From positions 1-32,210 of the forward strand of contig DIDS01000022.1 in assembly GCA_002418265.1 (NCBI GenBank): a stretch of 32,210 nt of DNA, given 5' to 3'. The notes beneath the pieces are model-generated. The model did not search any database, was not told the DNA's origin, and worked only from the letters and a program-made list of their open reading frames with translations. Origin of the DNA: Acidimicrobiia bacterium UBA5794. Its GTDB lineage: Bacteria; Actinomycetota; Acidimicrobiia; Spongiisociales; UBA5794. This document shows positions 25,008-32,210 of this stretch, one piece after another; within the stretch, counting starts at the first letter, position 1; the number at the start of each line of letters is the position of its first letter. Both the position numbers and the translations under genes were made by a program.

Positions 25008-25077
25008 AAAAGTGCCTTTCCCCTGGGTGGCTAATTCGTTCTTGAATCGCCATTATCCCCGACGGCAAGGCACTTTT
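25008..25077 (-). promoter_or_regulatory. 11-bp inverted repeat around the transposase promoter/leader
   Basis: AAAAGTGCCTT (25008-25018) and AAGGCACTTTT (25067-25077) are perfect inverted copies 48 bp apart, directly upstream of the transposase ATG. A -10-like GATAAT lies between them on the minus strand. Transcripts entering from outside would include both arms and fold over the AAGG ribosome-binding region; transcripts from the internal promoter would not. Confidence 0.5.
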
Positions 25078-25157
25078 CGCGTCATCCACCACCCCAAACC
25101 CACAACCAAACCGCGGATTCAGGTGAAAGGGGGAAGGGTGTTTGGGGTTTGTGCCGG

Positions 25158-26084
25158 CTATTTGCCTGAACCGGCGAGAAGACCACGGACGAAATAGCGC
25201 TGGAACGCAAAGAACACGATGAGGGGTATGACCATTGACAGAAACGCCCCCGACGAAATGATGTCAATGTTGGCGCCGAACTGTCGGGTTTGTTCTCGAA
25301 TGGCAACTGTGATCGGCTGCGAATTGCTGTTCGCGAAAACGAGCCCAACGAGTAGATCGTTCCAAGTCCAGAGGAATTGATATACGGCAAGGGCTGCCAG
25401 AGCGGGAATTCCAAGGGGAAGTACCACACGGAAGAACAGACGCCACTCGCTGGCGCCATCCATGCGCGCAGCCTCCATCAATTCTCTTGGAATACCAGCA
25501 AAGAAGTTCCGGAGCAAGAAGATGGCAAATGGCAGACCAAAGCCGACATGAAACAATACAACGCCAACAATGGATCCGAAGATTCCAAGCTGGTTGTAAA
25601 GACGGGCAATCGGGATCAGGCCAAGTTGGAGCGGAACAACAAGGAGACCGATGACCACAAGAAACAAAACATCTCGGCCCGGAAAGCGGATCCAGGCAAA
25701 GGCATATCCCGCCATCGCTGCAAAGAACAGAACAAGAAGCGTGGCGGGCACCGTAATGAGCACCGTATTGATGAACGCACGTTGAATGACCGGATTTGCA
25801 AGAAGTGACTGATAGTTGTCCAGCGTCAGCTGACTCGGATTTCCAAGTGCCGTCCACCAACCGCTATCGGCATTGGCAGCCGCCGTACGGAGGGAAGCAA
25901 CAAGCAGGCCGATCGCTGGCAGCATCCAAAAAATCCCGATGAGAACCAAGATGACATAGAGCGGCCCATGCGAGGCAACATCGGCGATCCTTCCGGCGAG
26001 CCCCTTTCCTTCGGGTCGAAGATCATCTGGTCGAACAGGTTCGATCGGACCGTCAACACGTGTGGTTACCGGTGCGTTGGCCAT
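25158..26084 (-). CDS. Sugar ABC transporter permease, MalG/AglG type
   Basis: This 308-residue inner-membrane permease has six hydrophobic segments and the EAA coupling loop ELMEAARMDGASEWRLFFRVVLPLGIPA (about residues 195-222), which docks to the ATPase. ATG 26084 (MANAPVTTR) is chosen because AGGGGTGA lies 6 bases upstream; ATG 26099 is an alternative overlapping the previous gene. It is the last gene of the transporter operon, followed by the IS1380 element. A 9-bp inverted repeat (25091-25099 and 25140-25148) behind the stop may be the operon terminator. Confidence 0.92.
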   Translation of the reverse strand: MANAPVTTRVDGPIEPVRPDDLRPEGKGLAGRIADVASHGPLYVILVLIGIFWMLPAIGLLVASLRTAAANADSGWWTALGNPSQLTLDNYQSLLANPVIQRAFINTVLITVPATLLVLFFAAMAGYAFAWIRFPGRDVLFLVVIGLLVVPLQLGLIPIARLYNQLGIFGSIVGVVLFHVGFGLPFAIFLLRNFFAGIPRELMEAARMDGASEWRLFFRVVLPLGIPALAALAVYQFLWTWNDLLVGLVFANSNSQPITVAIREQTRQFGANIDIISSGAFLSMVIPLIVFFAFQRYFVRGLLAGSGK

Positions 26085-26088
26085 CGGC

Positions 26089-27534
26089 TCACCCCTCATC
26101 TGATCGGAATCGACGGATATTGAAGAAGATCACGGGGACCACCAGCAGAAACAAGAAAACACCGAGAGCACTTCCCAAGCCCTGATCCCTCCCTCCACCG
26201 AACGAGACCCGCCACAACTCGAGAGCGATGACATTTGCGTCGGCTTGGGATGACCCCGGCGGAATGATGAGTATCAGGTCGAAAATCTTGAGCACATTGA
26301 TGACGAGCGTGACAAGTACGACCATGAGAACAGGCCACAACAACGGCACCGTGACCCTTCGGAATACCTGCCATTCCGTTGCGCCATCGACCCGCGCCGC
26401 CTCCTGTACCTCCTCAGGCATGGAGGACAGTCCAGCAGCGATCAACATCATCGCGAAGCCTGCCCAGATCCACAGGAATGCAATGATGATGGAGATCGTG
26501 ACGATGGCGGGACCGATGGGTGTGACCGGTCTGGTACCAAGCCAGATGATGCCCTGCCATTTTGGTTTGAAGCTTTGCGGTGCGAGCTCAATCTTGACCT
26601 GTTCACCCGGGGGTATGCCAGCCAGTGTGAAGGTGCCATCGGGCATGGTCTTTGCGGATGAGACAGCACTCCCAGACCGATCGATTGCGCGTACGGCCAT
26701 GTCGGGCAGACCGACCTCGTTTGGATCGATAACACCCGGCTGTCCGGCCCCTCCCTTCGAGAAGTCCAGCCACACGACTCCCGTGATTGCACCTGCCTCG
26801 GTGCTCGGAATCCGAGCCAGAGCGGCCTGATGGGGTACCCGATCGGTCGGGAGTGCCACCATGGCCACTTTGACGACATCGCCGGACCCGAATGTGGACA
26901 TGGTCTGAAACCCAGGATCAAGGTTCTCGAAGTTCGCTGTATCAGACGGTCGAGAGTCGCGATACGGGCCCGGATGCTGCCAGACGGACGCAACGGTCGT
27001 GAGCATGGCGTTTGCAAGGCCACGCTCCGGGCTGGCCTCGAATGCGAGTCGGAATATGACTCCCGATGCAAGAAACGAAACCGCCATCGGAAGAAAAATG
27101 ATGGTCTTGAAGGCAGTGCCAAGGGCAATACGCTCGGTCAGTACGGCGAACATCAGACCAAGGACCGTGGCAACAAAGGGTGCAACAACGACCCAAATCA
27201 CCATGTTCTTGATCGATATCAGGGTGGAGGGACGCGTGAACATCTCCCGATAGTTGTCGAGCCCGATGAATGTGTCCCCCAATCGATCGTAGAAGCTGCG
27301 CCATACGGTGAAGAAGATGGGGTAAACGACGATTGCTCCCAGCACGATGAGTGCGGGAAGCAGGAAGATGAGTCCGATGGCGATCTCCCTGCCACCGAAT
27401 CTTCGACCGGTGATCTGTTCGAGTTCAGCAGGGCGTTCAGGCTCACCACCGGGACGGGCCTCGGATACGACTTGTGTCGCATCCGGGGCCCGCTGCGAAC
27501 CTTGCGGTCCGGGAGACGCAAGGTCTTCGGGCAT
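26089..27534 (-). CDS. Sugar ABC transporter permease, MalF/AglF type, with large extracytoplasmic insert
   Basis: This 481-residue permease is about 150 residues longer than usual. Membrane segments lie near 52-76, 112-132, 140-165, 343-367, 398-420 and 455-475, with the EAA loop EEVQEAARVDGATEWQVF (375-392). The extra length lies between segments three and four (about 185-340). Within it, residues 248-325 (starting GAITGVVWLDF and including PDGTFTLAGIPPGEQVKIEL) resemble an SdrB/carboxypeptidase-regulatory-like beta domain. The insert should face outside and may help receive the binding protein or sugar. The start lies 3 bp after the binding-protein stop, and the stop is 4 bp before the next gene. 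Confidence 0.9.
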   Translation of the reverse strand: MPEDLASPGPQGSQRAPDATQVVSEARPGGEPERPAELEQITGRRFGGREIAIGLIFLLPALIVLGAIVVYPIFFTVWRSFYDRLGDTFIGLDNYREMFTRPSTLISIKNMVIWVVVAPFVATVLGLMFAVLTERIALGTAFKTIIFLPMAVSFLASGVIFRLAFEASPERGLANAMLTTVASVWQHPGPYRDSRPSDTANFENLDPGFQTMSTFGSGDVVKVAMVALPTDRVPHQAALARIPSTEAGAITGVVWLDFSKGGAGQPGVIDPNEVGLPDMAVRAIDRSGSAVSSAKTMPDGTFTLAGIPPGEQVKIELAPQSFKPKWQGIIWLGTRPVTPIGPAIVTISIIIAFLWIWAGFAMMLIAAGLSSMPEEVQEAARVDGATEWQVFRRVTVPLLWPVLMVVLVTLVINVLKIFDLILIIPPGSSQADANVIALELWRVSFGGGRDQGLGSALGVFLFLLVVPVIFFNIRRFRSDEG

Positions 27535-27537
27535 TGG

Positions 27538-28908
27538 CTACCCGCCAAATGCCTTGTTGGCGGCATCCGCCATCTCTTGGGTGATTCGGTCGATCTCTGT
27601 CGGGTGAGCGAGGAAATCCTGTAGCCCGGCCCAACTCCCTTGGCCCGGTGTTCCACCGAACTCAGGGGGCTGCAGATCTGACATGTCGAATCGGAACACC
27701 GTCGCTCCGGCCAGCTCGGTGGCAATCTGCCGTGTGATGTCGTCGGGGTAAACCGCCGGATCAACAGCCTTGTTGGGGCTGACAAATCCACCATTGCTGG
27801 CCCATATCTCGGCAGCCTCTGGGGTTGCAAGGTACTGGATCAGTGCCTGACCAGCCGGAGTGTCATCGAGGAGTACGGCGACATCGCCACCCCCGACTAC
27901 CGATGGTTCCGAACCATCGATGGATGGGAACGCAAAGAACAAAGCATCCGTGCCGACGACCGAGTTCGTCTCATCCGAAATGACACCAGCTACGAAGTCG
28001 CCCTCATAGACGATCGCCGCCTCAGGGCTGTCCCCGAAGACTCTCGTCACTGATGGAACGAATCCGTTCTGAAGGGCGGTGTCGACTCCACCTGAGAGCA
28101 GCGCCGGGTCACCGAAGACGTCAGCAAGCTTGGACAACGCATCCTTCACCGACTGATCGGTCCATTGGATGTCGTTCGTCGTCAGCTGGTCATACATGTC
28201 AGGTCCTGCAGTGCGCAGGTACACATTCTCAAACCAGTCTGTCAACGTCCATCCATCGGCTCCACCGACCGAAACCGGTGTGATTCCGGAGTCCGAGATC
28301 TTCTTCGCTTGGGTCAAGAAGTCATCCCACGTAGCCGGGACAGTTGCACCCGCATCGTCGAAGAGCTGCGTGTTGTACCACACCGTGGATTTGTTGGCTG
28401 CTTTGAACCAAACGCCATACAGGGTGCCGTCAACGGAACCGAGATCCCGCCACACTGGTGCGTAATTCTGATCAACGAGATCACCCGCGATCGGCCCGAT
28501 GTCTGTCAGGCTTCCCTTGCTGGCGAGTTCGTTGAGAAGCCCAGGTTGGGGCAGTATCGCAACGGTTGGGGGGCTGCCCCCCTCGATGCTGGTTCCAAGC
28601 ACGGTCGCGATGTCGTCGCCAGTCGATGTAAAGGTCACACTGGCACCGGTGTCGCTTGCGAACTGATCGAGCACCTTCTGGAAGTTGGCTTGCTCATTAC
28701 CCGACCAAACAGCGGCGACCTCGACGGACTGACCGCTGAGGTCCGGCATCGAACCGGCCGCCGTCGTGGTCGAACCCTCTCCACCGGTTTCCTGCGTGGT
28801 CGTGGTGTCCGAGCTTGAGCTGCATGCGGCAGCAATCATCGCCACCACAGCTATGAGGACGACGAGGAAGAACCTCGCACCTCGTGGTTTCACATGGTAT
28901 TTCTTCAT
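27538..28908 (-). CDS. Sugar ABC transporter substrate-binding lipoprotein (AglE-like)
   Basis: This 456-residue extracytoplasmic solute-binding protein of family 1 has a lipoprotein signal ending MIAAAC (Cys29), a Ser/Thr-rich linker and the sugar-binding fold (VEVAAVWSGNEQANFQKVLDQF, then YGVWFKAANKSTVWYNTQLFDDAG). The overall pattern resembles alpha-glucoside binders. The start overlaps the ATPase stop by 4 bases (ATGA) and has AGGAGAT just upstream. The ligand is not determined; trehalose, maltose or glucosylglycerol are possibilities. Confidence 0.9.
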   Translation of the reverse strand: MKKYHVKPRGARFFLVVLIAVVAMIAAACSSSSDTTTTQETGGEGSTTTAAGSMPDLSGQSVEVAAVWSGNEQANFQKVLDQFASDTGASVTFTSTGDDIATVLGTSIEGGSPPTVAILPQPGLLNELASKGSLTDIGPIAGDLVDQNYAPVWRDLGSVDGTLYGVWFKAANKSTVWYNTQLFDDAGATVPATWDDFLTQAKKISDSGITPVSVGGADGWTLTDWFENVYLRTAGPDMYDQLTTNDIQWTDQSVKDALSKLADVFGDPALLSGGVDTALQNGFVPSVTRVFGDSPEAAIVYEGDFVAGVISDETNSVVGTDALFFAFPSIDGSEPSVVGGGDVAVLLDDTPAGQALIQYLATPEAAEIWASNGGFVSPNKAVDPAVYPDDITRQIATELAGATVFRFDMSDLQPPEFGGTPGQGSWAGLQDFLAHPTEIDRITQEMADAANKAFGG

Positions 28909-30203
28909 GTGCTATCTCCTTCCGTTTCCGGATTTTGTTCGTGTGTCGCAACAAGACCGTGTGAATGTGGCGGACCCGTTTTGCCTGTGGCTCTGAGTCC
29001 CCCGAGGGCGATTCCGGTTTCGACATCAAAAAAGTGCAAACGAGTGGTGTCGACGTTGAGTGTGATCGCCGTTCCCTTGTCGACAACGCTGCGTGGACTC
29101 ACCATCGCAACAAATTCGGACACATTCGTGGCTGCTGCCTTGCCGAGGTCCTCCGACGTGATCGCACCGATGTCCTCGACGAGCTCTCGAACGTCATCGG
29201 TGACAACCCGTGGTGCGTCGACCTCGAAATGCACGAGGATCTCGGATCCAAGTTTCTCCACAAGAGTCGCTGTCGCGTCGATGGTTGCACCTTTGACAGG
29301 TCCTCCAACGGTGGCGGCATCTTCCATCTCCTCGGGTCTGATACCCAGGATGACGGATTCTCCGATGTGACGCTCCAGATCGGGATGGTGGCTGAGAACT
29401 TGATCACCCAGTGTCAGCTCCGTGCTCCCAAAAGTTGCTGTGAGGACATCGCCTTTTCTGGTGATCTTGGCTTCAACGATATTCATCGCCGGTGATCCGA
29501 TGAACCCGGCAACAAAGAGGTTGACAGGGTTGTCGTACAGCACCTGTGGCGCAGCTATCTGCTGGAGGATTCCACCGCGGATTACGGCGACCCTATCGCC
29601 CATGGTCATCGCCTCGGTTTGGTCATGGGTCACATACACAACCGTCACACCGAGCTCTTGTTGAATGCGGAGGACTTCGGCGCGCATCTGGACACGAAGT
29701 TTCGCGTCCAGGTTGGACAGAGGTTCATCCATCAGGAATGCCTCGGGCTGTCGAACGATGGCACGACCCATGGCGACCCTTTGACGCTGTCCTCCCGAAA
29801 GTGCCTTTGGTTTCTTGTCGAGCAATTCTGTGATTCCAAGAATCTCGGCGGCATGGTTCACACGTTCATTTATGACGGCCCTGTCCATCTTGCGAAGTTT
29901 GAGCCCAAATCCAATGTTCTCCCGAACCGTGAGATGGGGATACAAGGCGTAGTTCTGGAAGACCATTGCGACGTCCCGATCGCGGGCCGGGACATCATTC
30001 ACGACACGATCAGCAATTCGAATCTTGCCAGCGGAGATCTCCTCGAGACCAGCGATCATGCGCAGGGCTGTCGTCTTCCCACATCCTGAGGGTCCAACGA
30101 AAACCACAAACTCGCCATCACCGACCGTGATCGTAAGATCCTTGACCGCCTCGGTGCCGTCGGCATAGACCTTCCAGACGCCCTCCAGCTCAATCTCAGC
30201 CAT
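28905..30203 (-). CDS. Sugar ABC transporter ATPase, MalK/UgpC type
   Basis: This 432-residue ATPase has Walker A GPSGCGKT at 37-44, signature LSGGQRQRVAMGRA from 135, Walker B FLMDEP at 156-161, and a long C-terminal OB/TOBE regulatory region. It is longer than most MalK proteins (about 370) because of added sequence in the TOBE part and an unstructured tail. It is the first gene of the operon, followed by the binding protein and two permeases, all overlapping or nearly so. Its own ribosome-binding site is weak. No sugar-specific regulator or glycosidase lies nearby. Confidence 0.92.
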   Translation of the reverse strand: MAEIELEGVWKVYADGTEAVKDLTITVGDGEFVVFVGPSGCGKTTALRMIAGLEEISAGKIRIADRVVNDVPARDRDVAMVFQNYALYPHLTVRENIGFGLKLRKMDRAVINERVNHAAEILGITELLDKKPKALSGGQRQRVAMGRAIVRQPEAFLMDEPLSNLDAKLRVQMRAEVLRIQQELGVTVVYVTHDQTEAMTMGDRVAVIRGGILQQIAAPQVLYDNPVNLFVAGFIGSPAMNIVEAKITRKGDVLTATFGSTELTLGDQVLSHHPDLERHIGESVILGIRPEEMEDAATVGGPVKGATIDATATLVEKLGSEILVHFEVDAPRVVTDDVRELVEDIGAITSEDLGKAAATNVSEFVAMVSPRSVVDKGTAITLNVDTTRLHFFDVETGIALGGLRATGKTGPPHSHGLVATHEQNPETEGDST

Positions 30204-30728
30204 CGTCGAACCCTGGGCGTGTGTTCAGCCTGATCATGTGACCTCTCGCCATTCCAACGATAGTCCGAGGCAGCTGTATGAATGACGATTCCTTTCCAAG
30301 AAGTCCCAGAGTCATGTCGGAACATGGTCGGTGCAGTGGTTGTGCTGTAGCCATCACGACCGGAATGCTTGGTCCTTGGTGTCAACCTGGTATTTTCTCG
30401 CTTGGTCCCACCCCGGGCCTTTCCGTCCTCAAGCCGAGGCCATCGGTAACGAACGTGCGCCTGAGATGCCGGCATCTGAGCGGCACATGGCTTGGATATC
30501 CACATTGTCGAACCCGCACGGAAGGAACACACGCACCGGCCACCTAATCTCCGCTGCGTATGATCGAAAACAACGATGAGGGAACCGAAGAAATCGCGCC
30601 AGGGTCGTGGGGACACACACGACCGCGAACCCTGTTCCGCATAATGTTCGGCCCCCCTCCACCGTCGCTTCGCTCCTCTGTTGTCCCCCGCTCCACGCAC
30701 TCTCGTAGTCGCAGGCTCCCCGGCCCCC
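30204..30728. other. Gene-free region upstream of the transporter operon
   Basis: I see no supported gene in this stretch. It must contain the transporter promoter (reading left), but I cannot pick a convincing -35/-10 pair or operator. The last 80 bases are C-rich and end in the target of the IS110 element. The IS may have separated the operon from an upstream regulator, but this cannot be seen here. Confidence 0.55.
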
Positions 30729-30734
30729 CTAATG

Positions 30735-30744
30735 GGTGTGTAAC
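30735..30744. repeat. Left subterminal inverted repeat of the IS110 element
   Basis: GGTGTGTAAC, perfectly inverted as GTTACACACC at 32191-32200. The arms sit 4 bp and 8 bp from their CT cores, so they are asymmetrically placed, as in IS110-like elements that lack true terminal repeats. Confidence 0.75.
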
Positions 30745-30915
30745 AGGTCTTGTTTTGTGCAAGGCTTGTTGGAGAGGAGCTGGCTGGCCGGTGAGCACTT
30801 GCCCCCCTTGGACTGTGAGTCCTGGATGTAGACCGTGTCCCGGCCAGCTGGTGAGAGTTCACGCTTCACTCAAGGGGTGTCGTGCTTCGAGCACTTGTCC
30901 ATTAGGCCGTGTGTG
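30741..30915 (+). ncRNA. Bridge RNA of the IS110 element
   Basis: Three parts are visible in the order known for IS110 bridge RNAs. A 5' stem-loop pairs 30742-30752 with 30760-30770 (11 bp, two G-U). The target loop is closed by GCTGGCCGG/CCGGCCAGC (30783-30791/30840-30848). It holds the left guide GCCCCCCT (30801-30808), identical to the left flank plus core (30723-30730), a GGACT/AGTCC hairpin, and the right guide GGATGTAG (30824-30831). The donor loop holds AGGGGTGTC (30873-30881), identical to the right end; a GTGCT/AGCAC hairpin; and CCATTAG (30899-30905), the exact complement of CTAATGG at the left end. The 3' end is approximate. Confidence 0.87.
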
Positions 30916-30964
30916 GGCTTTCTTACAGCTCGAACGTGTTTATGGATCGTATTGGAGGTCGATC

Positions 30965-32188
30965 GTGATATTTGTTGGTAATGACTGGTCTGAGGGACAC
31001 CATGATGTGTGTGTTGTCACCAGTGACGGTCAGGTGGTGGCCCGTGACGTGTTTGATGAAGGCATCGATGGTGTTGCCGAGTTCCATGCGTTGATGGCTG
31101 ACCTTGTCGAGGACCCTGACGAGGTGGCGGTCGGGATTGAAACCGATCGCGGATTGTGGGTCGACATGTTGGTGGCGTGTGGCTATCACGTGTATGCCCT
31201 TAATCCCAAGTCGGTGGCACGGTTCCGTGAGGGACGGACCTTGTCAGGTGCAAAGTCGGATCGTGGTGACGCCAAGATGCTTGCCGACCTGGTCCGTCTG
31301 GATCGTTACAACCATCGTGAGGTTGCAGGTGACAGCAACCAAGTAGGTGCACTCAAGGTGATGACGAGAACCCATCAGACGTTGATATGGGAACGTCAAC
31401 GGGCCACCAACCGGCTCCGTGCAGGACTCGTCGAGTATTTCCCCGCAGCTGTCAAGACGTTTGACGATCTCAAATCACGAGACGCTGTTGCGATCCTTAC
31501 AGTTGCTCTGACACCCGCCGAGGGCAAGGCGTTGACGATGGCTGGCATCACCTCGGCGCTCAAAGACGGCGGCCGGCAACGCTACATCCAACTGACAGCG
31601 GACAAGATCAGAAACGGGTTACAGGTACCCCATCTGGAGGCCCCTGAACCCGTTACGGCAGGATACCGGGCCGCTATGGCGCCTCTGGTTGGGATGATCG
31701 GGTTGTTAAACACCCAAATCGATGAGCTCGCCAACGAGATCAAAACCGTGTTTAGAAAGCACCCGGACGCCGCCATCTACCTGTCTCTTCCTGGAGTTGG
31801 TGATGTGCTCGGCGCCCGGCTACTCGCAGAATTCGGGGACGACCCCGAACGCTATGTTGATGGTAAGTCTCGCAGAAACTATGCAGCAACGTCACCGGTA
31901 ACCAAAGCCTCAGGGACACAACGTAGCGTGCATGCACGATGGATACGTAATGACCGTCTCCATGACGCAGTGATCCAAATCGTCCCGACCGCTGCAAGGA
32001 CCAGTGCCGGGTTCAACGCGTTGTATCGGCAACGTCGCGCTCAAGGCGACACCCACACCAAAGCCGCCCGCCGGGTCGGGAACCGTTTCGTTGGCATCCT
32101 CCACGGCTGTCTAGAAACCCGCACACTTTATGACGAACAAACCGCATGGGGACACCGCTTTGAGCAACAAAACCGAAAAGCCGCTTGA
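30965..32188 (+). CDS. IS110-family transposase (DEDD recombinase)
   Basis: This 407-residue recombinase, guided by a bridge RNA in this family, has an N-terminal RuvC-like domain with D7 (GNDWSE), E59 (GIETDRG), D99 and D102 (AKSDRGDAKM). The C-terminal Transposase_20 domain has LPGVGDVLGARLLAEFGD (275-292) and the catalytic-serine motif PVTKASG (S316). The GTG start at 30965 has GGAGG 6 bases upstream, so the open frame reaching back to 30560 is not coding. It appears intact. Its stop overlaps the TTGACA of the junction promoter. Confidence 0.93.
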   Translation: MIFVGNDWSEGHHDVCVVTSDGQVVARDVFDEGIDGVAEFHALMADLVEDPDEVAVGIETDRGLWVDMLVACGYHVYALNPKSVARFREGRTLSGAKSDRGDAKMLADLVRLDRYNHREVAGDSNQVGALKVMTRTHQTLIWERQRATNRLRAGLVEYFPAAVKTFDDLKSRDAVAILTVALTPAEGKALTMAGITSALKDGGRQRYIQLTADKIRNGLQVPHLEAPEPVTAGYRAAMAPLVGMIGLLNTQIDELANEIKTVFRKHPDAAIYLSLPGVGDVLGARLLAEFGDDPERYVDGKSRRNYAATSPVTKASGTQRSVHARWIRNDRLHDAVIQIVPTAARTSAGFNALYRQRRAQGDTHTKAARRVGNRFVGILHGCLETRTLYDEQTAWGHRFEQQNRKAA

Positions 32189-32190
32189 CA
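32185..32190 (+). promoter_or_regulatory. -35 half of a junction promoter at the IS110 right end
   Basis: TTGACA is a perfect -35. When the two ends join in a circle, 17 bp separate it from TCTAAT (TCT from 32208-32210, AAT from 30731-30733), a 5-of-6 -10 box. Transcription would begin near 30740, at the start of the bridge RNA. In the integrated state the -10 is split. Confidence 0.78.
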
Positions 32191-32210
32191 GTTACACACC
32201 AGGGGTGTCT

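Larger units (their letters stand above)
23628..25123 (-). mobile_element. IS1380-family insertion sequence
   Basis: The element holds one transposase gene of the IS1380 family. Probable ends begin CCTGAA on each outer strand (23628 and, reversed, 25123), giving about 1.5 kb, near family size. The inverted repeat match is short, and the flanks CCCC and TGAA do not form a target duplication, so the ends are tentative. It lies between two convergent genes and breaks neither. Confidence 0.6.
30729..32210 (+). mobile_element. IS110-family insertion sequence, core CT at both ends
   Basis: The element is defined by CT at 30729-30730 and CT at 32209-32210, about 1.48 kb. It contains a DEDD transposase and a 5' non-coding region that reads as a bridge RNA. 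The RNA's donor guides match the right end (AGGGGTGTC) and the left end (CTAATGG), which fixes both boundaries. A 10-bp subterminal inverted repeat, GGTGTGTAAC (30735-30744) and GTTACACACC (32191-32200), supports them. Its right core is the last base pair of the window. Confidence 0.85.

Noticed and set aside
30278..30547. 89-residue open frame upstream of the transporter operon
   Set aside because: No ribosome-binding site, no recognisable motif, and overlapping frames of similar length on both strands.
30560..30964. N-terminal extension of the IS110 transposase
   Set aside because: GTG 30965 has an ideal GGAGG, and the upstream frame crosses the element boundary and the bridge RNA.
23628..32210. 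Composite transposon carrying the sugar transporter
   Set aside because: The flanking elements belong to different families (IS1380 and IS110) with different ends and mechanisms.

Overview
The window looks like chromosomal DNA of a moderately high-GC actinobacterium, possibly of the Acidimicrobiia/Ilumatobacter type. The lineage is inferred, not proven. Supporting signs are an F420H2-dependent (Ddn-like) enzyme, frequent GTG/TTG starts, apparently leaderless transcripts, Ser/Thr-rich linkers after lipoprotein signals and actinobacterial-style AglEFGK sugar transporter genes. Most of the DNA is ordinary housekeeping and accessory metabolism. Two insertion sequences sit at the right end.

Layout. 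389-3946: a metallo-beta-lactamase-fold alkylsulfatase, divergent from a short-chain dehydrogenase plus TetR-repressor operon, with a palindromic operator inside the operon promoter. 4134-8994: a copper-type stress cluster with a CopB-like P1B ATPase, a BlaI/CopY-family repressor, an M56/M48-type membrane metallopeptidase, a membrane-anchored cytochrome c, a Met/His-rich cupredoxin lipoprotein and a SHOCT-domain miniprotein. A repeated palindrome, CTACGA-N7-TCGTAG, occurs at the two divergent promoters, with a third copy at 9077 that has no obvious gene. 9315-9865: a MazEF-type toxin-antitoxin pair. 9964-16931: a PAP2 phosphatase, a small membrane protein, acetyl-CoA synthetase, an AI-2E-family permease, a Ddn-like F420 enzyme, a class III aminotransferase and a VIT1/CCC1 metal transporter. 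16958-20500: a minus-strand cobalamin operon (btuF-btuC-btuD-cobO type) headed by a cobalamin riboswitch whose expression platform can be read as base pairs. 20581-23493: a small membrane protein, an unknown protein and a thioredoxin-NHL lipoprotein. 23628-25123: an IS1380-family element. 25158-30203: a four-gene sugar ABC transporter operon. 30729-32210: an IS110-family element whose right core ends exactly at the window edge.

The most striking observation is in the IS110 element. Its 5' non-coding region reads as a complete bridge RNA. The donor-loop guides match both element ends (9/9 and 7/7 bases), the left target guide matches the left flank (8/8), and joining the two ends builds a TTGACA-N17-TCTAAT promoter. 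This gives a specific prediction for the bases just outside the window.

How the genes work together: the cobalamin operon imports corrinoid and adenosylates it. The copper cluster probably exports and buffers copper under a protease-controlled repressor. The two IS elements flank the sugar transporter operon but belong to different families, so they do not form a composite transposon.
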